Source of the DNA: Gossypium raimondii
Taxonomy: Eukaryota; Streptophyta; Magnoliopsida; Malvales; Malvaceae
Reading direction: 5' to 3'
Assembly (NCBI RefSeq): GCF_025698545.1
Contig: NC_068572.1
Location: 4,526,001-4,590,000, forward strand
DNA: 64,000 bases
Shown: one piece after another, positions 51,230 to 62,470 of the stretch
Numbering within the stretch: the first letter of the stretch is position 1
Layout: the number at the start of each line of letters is the position of its first letter
The notes under the pieces: generated by a model
What the model was told of the DNA's origin: nothing
Database searches by the model: none
Seen by the model: the letters and a program-made list of their open reading frames with translations, nothing else
Program-made: the position numbers and the translations under genes

Positions 51230-51913
51230 CTAAAAGTGGACCTTATCGACACCAATAGCTAAAGTATTGCTAATCATCTTTCGTATCGCTGAATCCATTT
51301 GTATATTCGGCGATTTGATGTTGGCTTCTAGAAATGCATCCTCACAAGTTTGTAAATTCTCGATATTGGAGCTTAATTCCATGCTTACTTGGTAAACGTC
51401 ATGCAAAGAGAGAGCATCAAGGACTCTCTTATCGCTATCGAGGATGGATTTGTAGTTATCCAAGCATGTTTCAAGGCAAGAAGCAGTCATTTTTTGGGTC
51501 GAGTGATCTTGCATAAGTTTCATAGCCTTGTCTATGGCTTCCTTAACCTTGTTATCCATTGCTTGAATCTCAAGTTTGAGGACAGATACGGGTTCTGCAA
51601 CAAATTTACTATGACCTAGGAATGGAACAATATTTGATATACACTCTTCAGGATGGTCAGTGTCTTTACAGATTTGCTGAAGCCCAGGGTCAACATTATT
51701 GGTAGGTAATGTAGGTAATTTATTAAATGTTTGGTCCATTCGAGTTCCTGAAGATTTGGAAAAATGAACATTAAATGCTGCAGATGGAGCTGAAGATGAT
51801 GAGTGAGAAAAAGAGTAATGATAGGAATAAGATGGAGGGGTAGAGGCAGAAGTAGAGAAGGAGAAGAGACAGGAAAGGGAGACGAGGGCCAAGATTAAAT
51901 GGTTCATCCCCAT
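51230..51913 (-). CDS. Secreted PMEI-domain protein (invertase/pectin methylesterase inhibitor family)
   Basis: Single exon, 227 residues, starting at the only ATG that precedes the signal peptide (51,913, in GAGACCATGG, a strong plant context). The signal peptide is MGMNHLILALVSLSCLFSFS. A Ser/Tyr/Pro-rich spacer (about residues 25-60) comes next, then a PMEI domain from QQICKDTDHPEECISNIVPF. It has the first Cys pair, then ASCLETCLDNY and LQTCEDAF with the second conserved pair, and the helical MELSSNIENL. Such proteins act in the apoplast, inhibiting pectin methylesterases or acid invertases; which target applies cannot be told from sequence. It lies in the spacer between the two RH24 copies and is transcribed away from the right one, with about 1.04 kb of shared upstream sequence. 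Confidence 0.88.
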   Translation of the reverse strand: MGMNHLILALVSLSCLFSFSTSASTPPSYSYHYSFSHSSSSAPSAAFNVHFSKSSGTRMDQTFNKLPTLPTNNVDPGLQQICKDTDHPEECISNIVPFLGHSKFVAEPVSVLKLEIQAMDNKVKEAIDKAMKLMQDHSTQKMTASCLETCLDNYKSILDSDKRVLDALSLHDVYQVSMELSSNIENLQTCEDAFLEANIKSPNIQMDSAIRKMISNTLAIGVDKVHF

Positions 51914-52898
51914 GGTCTCTTCAGTTGGATAATAGAAGAATAAGAGGAAAAGCTTGATTGTGTTGGGGAATGGCAAATAGCCACAAATTTAAAGCATTTT
52001 AAGGCAATGGTTGTGCATGGAAATAGCAACTCAAAGAGAGATGTGCCACACAATCTAATATTAAGATAATTGGTTCTCCTTTTATTATAATTGCTTACAT
52101 TTCGATACTCACTTTAGAGGAGTGTATACAGTGAATTTTTTATCAATTGCCATATTACATGTAATTTTGTAATAAACAATATTTTAGTGGTAAAAATACT
52201 ATGGAGTCCCTTATATTAGGGTTTAGATTATATTTTGCTCGTTCTACTGAAAAATAAGTAAATTAGTTCATATACGTTAGATTAATAAGTAAATTAACCC
52301 TTTTGTTAAAAATTGGTTCATGCATGTCAACACGAGGTATATCGGCACATCATATGTATGTGTCGAATTATTTGTTAGTCGGGTTTTACATTAAAATATG
52401 GATGAAATTTTTAATAGAAACGATTGGTTTGTTATTTGATCTAACATACATAGACTAATTTATCCATTTTTAGCGAAAGGAAAAAATTCAATCTAATTCT
52501 TAATATGGGGACCTCTATAATACTTTTACCGCATAATTCGATTGTAATGTCATAAAAGATGTTAACTATTAATTATGTACTATGTATATAAATTGTAGAT
52601 ATTAATGTTGTATTATGGGTATGCGTATGTTGTAGAAATTATATTTATTCTTCAATTTAATTATTTTTAATCTTTATATTATTTTTCGAATTTTCACTAC
52701 TAAGGACAAAAATTTTAAAATTTAAAAATAGTAAATACAGGATTAAAATGATCAAATTAGAACAATATGGACTAAATTCGTAAATTATACATAATACAGG
52801 GAGTGATATCGGCATTTGACAAAAACAATAATAATTGAATCTTCGTTATCTCAGTAGCGTTCACCGTTTGCATTTCAAACCCTATAAAGAGAAAAAAG
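51914..52898. promoter_or_regulatory. Divergent intergenic region between PMEI gene and RH24 right copy
   Basis: About 1 kb separating two outward-transcribed genes. No clear TATA box for either. 52,690-52,830 holds half of a MITE related to 50,385-50,725, so part of the RH24 promoter side is transposon-derived. Unrelated to the sequence upstream of the left RH24 copy. Confidence 0.5.
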
Positions 52899-55800
52899 AA
52901 ATCCCCAAAACCCCTACGAAAATTGGGTTTTGGTAAAAGAAAGAAGGATCAGACATGTCGAAACGCAAATTCGGATTCGAAGGGTTTGGGATTAACCGTC
53001 AATCAACCTACAACTTCGAGCGATCCCAAGCTCCTCAACGTCTATACGTCCCTCCTTCCTCTCGTCATTCCCACGACAACTACGACGATAACGACCTTGA
53101 CGACATCGATTATGCCGATAACAATGATACTTCCAACGACGCCGACACCAATGGCCCCACCAGCAATGGCAACGGAGGGGAAGATGACGAAATCGACCCT
53201 CTCGACGCCTTCATGCAAGGTATTGAGGAGGATTTGAAAGCGAAGCCGCCTCCGAAGCCCAAGGAGAAAGCGGAGAGGTATAAAGAGGATGAAGATGAGG
53301 ATGATCCAGTGGAGAGTTTTTTGAGGTCGAAGAAGGATGTTGGGCTGACCTTGGCGGCGGATGCTTTGCGTGCTGGGTATGATTCTGATGAGGAGGTTTA
53401 TGCCGCTGCCAAGGCTGTAGATGCGGGTTTGTTGGAGTATGATTCTGATGATAATCCCGTGGTTGTAGACAAGAAGAAGATTGAGCCGATTCCGGCCCTT
53501 GATCACAGTTCCATTGAGTATGAGCCGTTTAATAAAGATTTTTATGAGGAGAAGGCTTCAATTTCAGGTAACTGATATCGCAGATTATCTGATAATTATG
53601 AGTTTAAGATGTTCAGAACTAGAAGAAAAGAACATATATATTGGTAGTACTATTCTGTTATTAATGATATTATGTGGATCAAATATTAGTTGGATAATTA
53701 TAATTACTTGGTTGATTGCAACGTAAAGCTTATTTCACAATGGACAAGGATTTATACTTATCCGAATGCAGCTTAATTTACTTGATTATCTTCTGGATGA
53801 TACTAGCATAATTTATAAAGTTCGAATAGAGTTTGAAATGTAAATATTATTTAGAACTTAGAGGCATAAGTGATTTCTTTTAGGTTAGCCAGAGGTCCTA
53901 GGAGATTATTGGCATTTATTTGAAATCATATACATCATGACTCTGTTAGTCATTATTGCTTATAAATTTATAATGTGGCACTTTTTTCATAATGTAAGGA
54001 TCATATTCTTCATTGAGGTTGCTCTGAACCTAAACTCCTTTTTCTTCAAAAAATGCCATTTTCCAGGAATGAGTGAGCAGGAAGTTGCTGAATACCGAAA
54101 GAGTTTGGCTATCCGTGTTTCTGGTTTTGATGTCCCAAGACCTGTAAAGACATTTGAAGACTGTGGTTTTGCACCAGAGTTAATGCGTGCTATTGCAAAA
54201 CAAGGGTATGAAAAGCCAACAACTATTCAGTGCCAAGCCTTACCTATTGTCCTCTCTGGGAGGGATGTTATTGGTATAGCAAAAACTGGTTCTGGTAAAA
54301 CTGCTTCTTTTGTGCTTCCTATGATTGTACACATTATGGATCAGCCTGAACTTCAGAAGGAGGAGGGTCCAATTGGAGTGATATGTGCACCTACCCGAGA
54401 ACTAGCACACCAAATCTTCTTGGAAGCAAAGAAATTTGCAAAAGCCTATGGGATACGTGCCTCTGCTGTGTATGGTGGAATGTCCAAACTTGATCAGTTC
54501 AAGGAACTTAAGGCAGGATGTGAGATAGTCGTTGCTACACCTGGTCGATTGATAGACATGCTAAAAATGAAAGCACTGACAATGACAAGAGCAACTTATT
54601 TGGTACTTGATGAGGCTGATCGAATGTTTGACCTTGGGTTTGAACCTCAAATAAGGTCCATTGTTGGCCAAATCAGACCTGACCGACAGACATTACTATT
54701 TTCAGCAACAATGCCCCGCAAAGTTGAAAAGTTAGCAAGGGAAATTCTCAGTGACCCAGTCAGAGTCACGGTTGGAGAAGTGGGAACAGCTAACGAGGAT
54801 ATTACTCAGCATGTTCATGTAATTCCTTCTGACTCTGAGAAGTTACCCTGGCTTCTTGAGAAGCTACCTGGAATGATTGATGAGGGTGATGTTTTGGTGT
54901 TTGCTTCCAAGAAAGCTACTGTTGATGAGATTGAGTCTCAGCTTTCTGGTAAGGGTTTTAAGGTTGCTGCCCTTCATGGTGATAAAGATCAGGCTTCTCG
55001 AATGGAAATTCTACAAAAGTTTAAATCTGGCATCTACCATGTTCTCATCGCAACTGATGTTGCTGCTCGTGGTCTTGACATCAAGTCAATTAAGTCAGTT
55101 GTGAACTATGATATTGCAAAGGACATGGACATGCATGTGCACCGTATTGGTAGAACAGGTCGTGCTGGTGACAAAGATGGCATTGCGTATACTCTGATAA
55201 CTCAAAAGGAGGCTCGGTTTGCTGGTGAATTGGTAAATAGTTTAATTGCTGCTGGGCAGAATGTTTCCATGGAACTGATGGATCTTGCTATGAAGGTAAC
55301 TCAGTTGCTTGTTGCTTCAACTAATATTTATTTTGTAGTCAATGGCATTCACTGAAGTTCTTAGAAAGTGATGGATACCATCCTTTTTTCGCTTCGACTC
55401 TGGTGGTCTTCTGTATTGCTTTCCAGTTTCCTGAAACAATGCTATGACTGGTGGCACTATCCTATAAAGTTACCTAGTTCTTCATTCTTGATATCTGTAG
55501 ATTTCGGATTTGATGTATGTGTATGATAATTTTGTCCCGATACTTGCCTTGTCTATTAACAGGATGGGAGATTTAGGTCCAAGCGTAATGCAAGAAAAGG
55601 AGGTATGGTTCTCTTTGACATACCATTGTAGTTATTACGCATGCAATTGTTTTATCTTTTGTGAAGAACAAAAATGCAAGGCAGCTGAAGAAATGTTGAT
55701 CACCATTTCTTTATGTGTATGATCATTTGTATTTTTGTGAAGAACAAAAATGCAAGTGCATTGAACTCTGAAGTGATGTGTGCTATAACATGCAGGTGGG

Positions 55801-56680
55801 AAGAAAGGCAGAGGAAGGGGCGGCGGTGGGAGTGGTCGAGGTGTGCGTGGAGTTGATTTTGGTCTGGGTATTGGATATAATCCAGAATCCAGTAATGCTT
55901 CATCTCAGGCTGTTCAAAGTCGAAATGCTGCCGTAAATTCTCTCAAAACTGGCATGATGGCACAAATGAAGAGCAACTTTGTTGCTGCTTCATCAAACTC
56001 TCAAAGTCAAGGTTTCAATAACAGTTCAAGTATCAGGAGACCAACTCTGTCTGGATTTGTATCTGGCGGTACCATTGGTGGAGATATAAATAGGTCTCAG
56101 ATGACCACTTCATTCAACACTGCTCCTACATCAGGATTGAACACTTCACAAAATACTGGACAAAACGCTACCCAGAGTAGCTCAGAGAGGTCTCTTTTTT
56201 TTCAACTGAAATTTCATGATGGCATTCTGCAATGCTTTTCTTGTTTTTTCAAGAAAACTTCTATGCTGATTACACTCGTACTTGGCTCTTTTTGACAGTT
56301 CTAGAGATAGACCAAGAGAAAGGCGAAGGCCCTCTGGGTGGGACCGTTAGTTTCCACATGTTGATCGATGATGCTGTTTACATAAACGGAAATTTTGTCT
56401 GTTCAAATATTGAATGAACCTTATCTGTATCATTATCATGCTTAGTAAGTCTTCTTTCTTCTTTTTGTTCAATTATAGGTCCCGTCTGTTTTTCATATTT
56501 TGGTTCTAGAATTTTATTTTCTGCATATTTATATATTCTCCAACTTTCCCTCCCCATCTGTTATTATTCGAGTACCTTTAGTTAGTTGATAATAATTTCA
56601 AGTAATTCCAATGTAATCTTTTGGAAGAATAGGTCCGCTGTCATCTTTCAATGGCACTAAAATGCGTAGCCATTCCTTCT
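52899..56680 (+). repeat. Right arm of the gene-sized inverted duplication
   Basis: Inverted partner of 41,850-45,569. Intron 3 is longer here (55,603-55,795, 193 bp against 116 bp) because of an internal tandem duplication around GTGAAGAACAAAAATGCAAG. Confidence 0.85.
52955..56350 (+). CDS. RH24: DEAD-box ATP-dependent RNA helicase RH24, right copy
   Basis: Exons 52,955-53,567, 54,067-55,295, 55,563-55,602, 55,796-56,189 and 56,299-56,350. All are GT-AG, 775 residues, with the same intron positions and phases as the left copy. All helicase motifs are intact: AKTGSGKT, PTRELA, DEAD, SAT, TDVAARGLDI, HRIGRTGRAG. The last exon completes the tail RPRERRRPSGWDR. Most residues that differ from the left copy sit in the acidic N-terminus and the Ser/Asn/Gly-rich C-terminus; a few are in the core (LTMTRAT against LTMMRAT, EILSDPVRV against EVLSDPIRV, ILQKFKSG against ILQMFKSG). 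At several sites the right copy has the residue also present in Arabidopsis RH24 (KTFEDCG, KFKSG), while at LTMMRA and DPIRV the left one does. Role as for its twin. Confidence 0.95.
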
Positions 56681-58140
56681 TTCTTATTGGACCCCTCTAC
56701 CTCAAAATCTGTCGCCTTTTGCCTTGAACTTGCATTGTTGACGACAATGTCATTCTTGATAGCAAACACAGAGTTATTGATGCTATCTCCATGGGCGATG
56801 CTAATCAGCTGAGCTTAGAAAGATGCGTTCAAAGAAGCCGACATTAAATGGCGAATACTAGAGATGGATTCATTGCTTAGCAAGATGATGACTAAGAGTT
56901 TGACCATTGGTGTCGACATGGTCCGCCCTTAGAGGAAGAAATGATTTAGAAAAATAACGAAGGACATTAACCCAAAAAAGTACTGCAATTTTTGCTTAAT
57001 CCCATAGATTTAGGGTTAAATTTTCTTGTTATTGCTATTGTTCTTTTTATACCTAGCCGCTTCTTTTAACATAATTGGATCAAAGCCTTTAGTTTAATTT
57101 ATAAATCATATTATAATGGTCCCAATCTTCATTCCTTGTTGAATCAATTTAATATTTGGGACCTAATTAACTAGCTATAATTATATCTAAATATATATAT
57201 ATTGTAGTTCCAAGGTAACGAAATTTCAAGCAGTGGTAGCAGAGATGTATCAATCGGATTAGGTACGTAAAACAAAGTGCTTAACTACTCATTAAGTTAA
57301 ATTAACTTAAGCTTTGTCCTCTCTTTTTCTAGTTATAAATCGGACCTTGATCTCTTTTAGTTGACTTTGCCTTTCCCTACACCCAAAGTGAGAAAAGGTT
57401 TAGGTAATTAGTACAGGTAACAATAATTAATATTAAATGTTGGGTGTTTATTAGGTATATATTAAATTAAATAATAATTGGAATCGAGGGGAATGATACT
57501 TTTTTATTAAAATCGGAATCAAACAGATAACTCAAAATTTCACGCACCTTAATTTAATAAGATTTGGATAATGTCTAATTCTGCTTTCAGTCCCCATACA
57601 TTTTATTTAGTCTTTTTACTTTCGAATTTAGTCTTTCTATACTTTTGATTTAGCAATTGAAATCCAATTGTTAAAAGGAAATTTGTTGAATCCCATTACG
57701 CGACATTTTAAAATTAAAAAATATATATTCATTTGATTAATTTAAAATAGAATGGCAACCATGTAAGTAAAAAAAAATCCACTTTCACTTAATTAAAACA
57801 GTCCTGAAAAATTTTACAACCCCAAATTTAGAAAAAGAAAATATTATAACCTTGGATTCAACATTTTTATTTGGTTATTGGCCTATATATATAATATTAA
57901 TGGAATTACTTTAATAGAAAAACTAAATTTCAAATGTGTGTGGAGTATAGGGATTGAGTGCTAATTAGACCTTAGGATAATATTTCAAATATATACATAT
58001 ATATTTAGTGTTTGGTGATTAAATAAAATGCATAACTTTAGATGGAATAAGATACCATGTCTTTATGTCAACTAATTCAAGCTATGGACGTGGCAACCGA
58101 CTTAATCTTCCTTTTTATTCAAAAACCCCTACAAATTAAT
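56681..58140. other. Intergenic stretch, nothing firmly recognised
   Basis: 56,700-56,940 has a less AT-rich, possibly once-coding composition (a short open frame with DAISMGDANQLSLERC) but no family I can name. The remainder is AT-rich. Confidence 0.4.
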
Positions 58141-58146
58141 CTAATT

Positions 58147-58155
58147 TATATATAA
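58147..58155 (+). promoter_or_regulatory. TATA box of the six-span membrane protein gene
   Basis: TATATATAA, 93 bp upstream of the ATG at 58,240, consistent with a leader of about 55-60 nt. Confidence 0.65.
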
Positions 58156-58239
58156 TGTTCCTCATCACACAAACAAGAGAGTTTTTAGTGATCTTTCCAT
58201 TTTTTCTTTATTCCTTTGTTCATCGGAGTGAAGAAAACG

Positions 58240-59109
58240 ATGGGGTGGTGGGATAATTCATATCACGAAGCTAAGAAACTCCTCATTTCACCCACCATGA
58301 AACAACCCTTTCACTTGCTGGCAACCCTCCTCCTCAGCCTATGGCTTCCCCTTGCTTTCCTCCTCGTCGCCAGGCTATCTTATGTTAACTACACCTTAGA
58401 CGCCACCGTGTTAGACCCTTCTTCTACACCTTCCCCACCATCGTTCCTTTTCTCTTTCTACTTGTACACCAATCCAGCTCTTCTTTATTTCCTCGTTGCA
58501 GCTATTAGCATCGTGGCTCTGGTTCATGGTTTGACTGGGAAAGTCAGCTTCGTAACTGAGTCACCGAGTTCTTTTCATCGACCCCATTTGCGTATTGCAT
58601 GGATTATTTTATGTATACTGCAAGTTTCCGTTGGGTTGGGGATTGAAGGAAGCGTAGCGGTAGGTATCAACGGTGCTGGGTTTGGGGTTCAAAGGAGTGT
58701 TTTAAGTAGATTAATATTCTTCTTGGGTTTGCATGAGGTGATGCTTGTTTGGTTCCGAACGGTGGTAAAACCGGTGGTGGATGATTCTATCTTTGGTGTC
58801 GTTAGTGAAGAGAAATGGGTTCATAGGGCTGCTATTGCTTTGAGCGTTGGCACCCTATGGTGGTGGAAACTTAGGGATGAAGTGGAGTCATTAGTGGTGG
58901 TTGCAGAAGCGAAGAAGGAGCTGTCAATGGAGATTGAAATGGCTGATTTTCTTGGTTGGTGGCTATATTACTTGACTGTCACAATTGGTATGGTTAGAAT
59001 TGTTAAAGCACTTCTTTGGGTTGGTTTTGCGTTGCTTTGTAGAGGTGTAAGAAGGAACATCGATGACGAGATCATCGCCATGGAAGAGGAAGATCAAGAC
59101 AAGGTATAA
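58240..59109 (+). CDS. Multi-pass membrane protein of unknown function
   Basis: Single-exon gene, 289 residues, from the first ATG (MGWWDNSYHEAKKLL). Six hydrophobic segments are visible, around residues 30-53 (LLATLLLSLWLPLAFLLVA), 70-100 (FLFSFYLYTNPALLYFL), 118-142 (IAWIILCILQVSVGLGI), 158-180 (LIFFLGLHEVMLVWF), 200-215 and 240-272. It has a short acidic C-terminus (DDEIIAMEEEDQD). The pattern is that of a plant-specific family of predicted transmembrane proteins; I do not recognise a named family and assign no function. The start has a TATA box at a proper distance, and codon use is ordinary, so it is probably a real gene. Confidence 0.8.
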   Translation: MGWWDNSYHEAKKLLISPTMKQPFHLLATLLLSLWLPLAFLLVARLSYVNYTLDATVLDPSSTPSPPSFLFSFYLYTNPALLYFLVAAISIVALVHGLTGKVSFVTESPSSFHRPHLRIAWIILCILQVSVGLGIEGSVAVGINGAGFGVQRSVLSRLIFFLGLHEVMLVWFRTVVKPVVDDSIFGVVSEEKWVHRAAIALSVGTLWWWKLRDEVESLVVVAEAKKELSMEIEMADFLGWWLYYLTVTIGMVRIVKALLWVGFALLCRGVRRNIDDEIIAMEEEDQDKV

Positions 59110-59359
59110 ACATAAAACTCGAGATGAGAGATTTGAATTAAATTTGTTAAATTTCTTTTTCTTAAAAGGATAAATCAATTGAATTAAGACAAAGATGTAA
59201 AGTTGAAGCTGTCTTGATTCTTTTTTTATTTTCTTTTTCCCACCAAATGTGGGTTTGTTTATTGTTGTTGGGTCAATGGTGACTTTCCTTTAATGAGAAA
59301 AAGAAAAATACAAATTTGGTAATCCTTAATTGCAATATGTATACTTGTAAAATATTGTG

Positions 59360-59460
59360 AATTGAGTCTTATCTCGAATGGCATGAATATTAAGACGTGG
59401 GTTTAAGTGCGCTGAAGCGCATTATCTTCCTATTTATGGGTTGAAAAGGGGCTATAGGTA
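59360..59460 (-). repeat. Dispersed repeat, copy 3 of 3 (inverted)
   Basis: Inverse of the copies at 1,565 and 50,840: on the minus strand AACCCATAAATAGGAAGATA, then ATGCGCTTCAGCGCACTTAA and CCCACGTCTTAATATTCATG. Non-coding. Confidence 0.6.
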
Positions 59461-60606
59461 GTTCTAAATATTGTGTAAAAAAATATAATCGAAACTTATA
59501 ATAAGATTATTCAAAAACTAAAACAAATATAAATTATTCAAGTATATTATTATGTATATTAACCTCGTCCCAGTAAAACTAATCTCATATTGTAAATAAA
59601 GATAATATCATCTTAACATACATTACATGTAGATGGAGACTATAAATGCCTTACCAATAATTTATAATTGATACATGATATAACTTTACAAAGATAAAAG
59701 ATCATTTTAATAAATAAATAAATAAACTTGCAATAATGTGATATAGAATATATTTAACTCAAACACAATAAAACTGAACCAGACTCATATTAAGCATTTA
59801 ATCTAAAATCAATTGATAAAAAAATTGGAAAGATTTGATTTGTACATAAGAAAAAGAAATTCAAATTTTAATAAAAGTTTCCGCCCTTAAAACATGAAGA
59901 AGTACTGAGTATTACAACTTTTAGGAAGTGAACAATAATAAAACCTCACTCTGAAGTCTGATACCATGTTGATAACTTTAGAGAAAAATAATGAGTTTAT
60001 TATTTTGCAAATCCGATCGAGGCCATCTTTAATCATAGGCTTAATACATCATTTAATCTCTAAAATTTATTATTTTTCTATTTTGGTCCTTCAAATTTTA
60101 TTTTAATCTCGGATCATTACCTAACGTTATTAACCATTCTGGATTAAGTCCTTATTGGTGTTAACATCATATTTCAGTGTGAGATCCAGCTTTGGATAAC
60201 TTCCAATAACCTATAAATATTTTTAAATGTGATAAAGGTTTTTAATTGGGGTTGGGGTATATTATACAAAGAGACATGGAAGATGGAAAATATTATATTA
60301 CATAAATAGATTGAAGTGAGAATATATTCGGATCGAAGATAAGTCAAAATTATTTAAAAACTCAGAAAATTATGAAAATATATAGATATTAATATAAAAT
60401 TAAAACTACCTTTCGATTCACCTAAGATCGGTTTTGAGTAAAAGAAAAGGAAAAGGAAAGATAGCTATATTGATATAATTAAGTTTAGAGGTCTCATTTT
60501 AAAAAAATAAAAATTAAAATTAAACTTAAGTATGCCCTGCATATATCACCTACTTTATTCTTCAAAAAATATTTTTATTACCTTTAAACAATAAAATAAA
60601 ATTATC
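59461..60606. other. AT-rich intergenic stretch
   Basis: No gene or well-delimited repeat seen. Confidence 0.5.
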
Positions 60607-61141
60607 TAGGTTTGTTCATGGGTTAAGCTATCCGTCCAGGTTCGAAGGCTCACTCAAAATTTGAGAGATTTTGGGTAAAAATATTAAGCTTTTAAAATGG
60701 GCTTGAACAAAAAAAATAAGCCCATTTAAAATATGGGTCAGGCACGAGCCCGACTTGACCCATTTTTAAGTTTATAATACTTTATATTGTGTTATTTTAA
60801 TATATTATGTAATTTAGAACACATTAAAAAATATATATATTAAATATATAATACTACTCTAATCTAAACATTAAAATAATGTGAAGATGACTATACAAAA
60901 TTTCAATAAATAAAAAAGGTATAAAATTATTAAATGTTAAAATAATATAATATAAATATTTTAAAAATTAAAAAATAATATGGGTGGGTCTAAAATAAGT
61001 TTGGGTAAGTCTTTTGCAAATACGAGCGGATTTAGACAAAATTTTATACCTATATTTTGAGTTGGGCCGAACTCGAGCAAGTATAAAGCATGTTAATATC
61101 AAGCTTAAGTCTAGCCCGAACCAGTCCCATGAGCACCTTTA
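60607..61141. mobile_element. Diverged relative of the hAT-like MITE
   Basis: Starts TAGGTTTGTTCATGGGTTAA and ends with CCCATGAGCACCTTTA, an imperfect inverted repeat whose core CATGGG/CCCATG and GGGC-type arms resemble the element at 2,052-2,481. Inside, ATGGGCTTGAACAAAAAAAA and AATATGGGTCAGGC.CGAGCC mirror the same plan (GC-richer arms, AT core). No target duplication is visible, so it is older. Confidence 0.65.
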
Positions 61142-61611
61142 CTTGAGGTTGGAAAATATAAATCCAAAAATGACCTAAAACGGTTTAGATTGCTTGACTT
61201 ATGAATACTTTTAATCAAGTTTGACATTTATTCATTCAAAAAAATAGATAGTTAGGGAGCAACCCAAGAATATAGATTAAATCGATTCTGTATGTATTGT
61301 GATATATAAATTTGAGTTTGAGATAATTATATAAATGAAATTTTATTTTTGATTCGGTTTTCTTATATCACTATCATTGTTATCAACAAGATACTATTTT
61401 ACGATTACTTATTATGTATAAATAATTGCATTTAAAAATATATAAAAATACTGGTATTTTCTTTTTAAAATATATATAATTTTGAGTTAAATAAAGTTTT
61501 AGGTGTATAATTAAATTAAAATAAAAATTGCATACGTATAATTACAAATTTCATATAAAATCAATGTTTATAAGATTCATGCCTGAACAAATAAGTTTCA
61601 AGTGGACAAAT

Positions 61612-61857
61612 ACAGCCAGGCCTGGCCCTAGGGTCGTCTAGAGGTGCGGCCGCCCAAGACCCAAGGCCCAAGTCCCAAGGTTAAAAGGGGTCTAAAATAT
61701 TGTTTTTCAATTTTTAAGGGATTCAAAAAAAAAATTTAGTTTTTAAGGGTCCAAAATTTTTTTTACCGACTTTTAAGAGACTTAAAAGAATTTTTGTCCA
61801 ACTTTTAAAGAACTTAAAATCTCATTTTATTATTTTACCTAAGACCTCAAAAATATT
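61612..61857. repeat. GC-rich transposon end fragment
   Basis: CAGGCCTGGCCCTAGGGTCG followed by GTGCGGCCGCCCAAGACC, then T-rich blocks repeating TTTTTAAGGGA.T..AAAA. It looks like one end of a non-autonomous DNA element; the opposite end was not found, perhaps because the LINE fragment adjoins it. Confidence 0.4.
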
Positions 61858-61929
61858 AAAAACTGGTCTGAATATAGCAAGTATCTAAGAGTGTGGAATG
61901 AATATTTCTATGATCATAGAAAATCAATG

Positions 61930-62353
61930 GTTCTTCCGCAGATGGAAGCAGTGAAGGTAGTGTGCAGTAATCTTGTCCACTGAAAAAGGCAACACTGTTT
62001 TCAAAACTGGTGGGTCGAACCCAATCCTGAACGTAAGCTTCAGCAACACAATGGACATGCGATACAGGGACATCAACTTCCTGCCAACAGAACTTGTTTC
62101 CATCAAACCAAAAAGACCACAATATGGCAAGCAGTCGGGTAGTCTTAGTAACATCAGCATCGTGCAAACGATTAACAATAAGCGGCTGGACTGAATCATA
62201 ATCGACATTCACTTGTGCTGCTGCCATGCCTCCTTCGCTCGCGGACAGTGAAGTAAAACACGATCTATATTCTCTGCTAACCGGCCTTTGCATGGCACGT
62301 AATTGTGCAGCACCCTCTCCAAATAAAAATCCTGGTTTTAGGAGGCATAACCC
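61930..62353 (-). pseudogene. LINE fragment with zf-RVT domain
   Basis: The minus strand reads MPPKTRIFIWRGCCTITCHA, then in shifted frames AENIDRVLLHCPRAKEAWQQ, ILWSFWFDGNKFCWQEVDV and SHVHCVAEAYVQDW. This is the zinc-binding zf-RVT region and following linker (PPK.KIF.WR, E...H.L..CP.A..W, W..W..RN) of plant LINE reverse transcriptases. The frame changes at least twice and stops are present. A 3'-end fragment of an old LINE. Confidence 0.75.
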
Positions 62354-62470
62354 TGATTTGCTGGCAAAAATATTGTTTTTTAAACTTTTTGAATTTTTAT
62401 AATTTTTCATATTACTTTTATAATATAGAATTATAAAAATTTGTCTCTTTTTTTTTTGCATTTTTATCAT

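Noticed and set aside
53042-53506. 154-codon minus-strand frame opposite RH24 exon 1
   Set aside because: Shadow of the Asp/Asn-rich coding region; the same shadow occurs opposite the left copy.
56700-56940. Possible decayed coding segment after the right RH24
   Set aside because: A short open frame exists, but no family pattern is recognisable.
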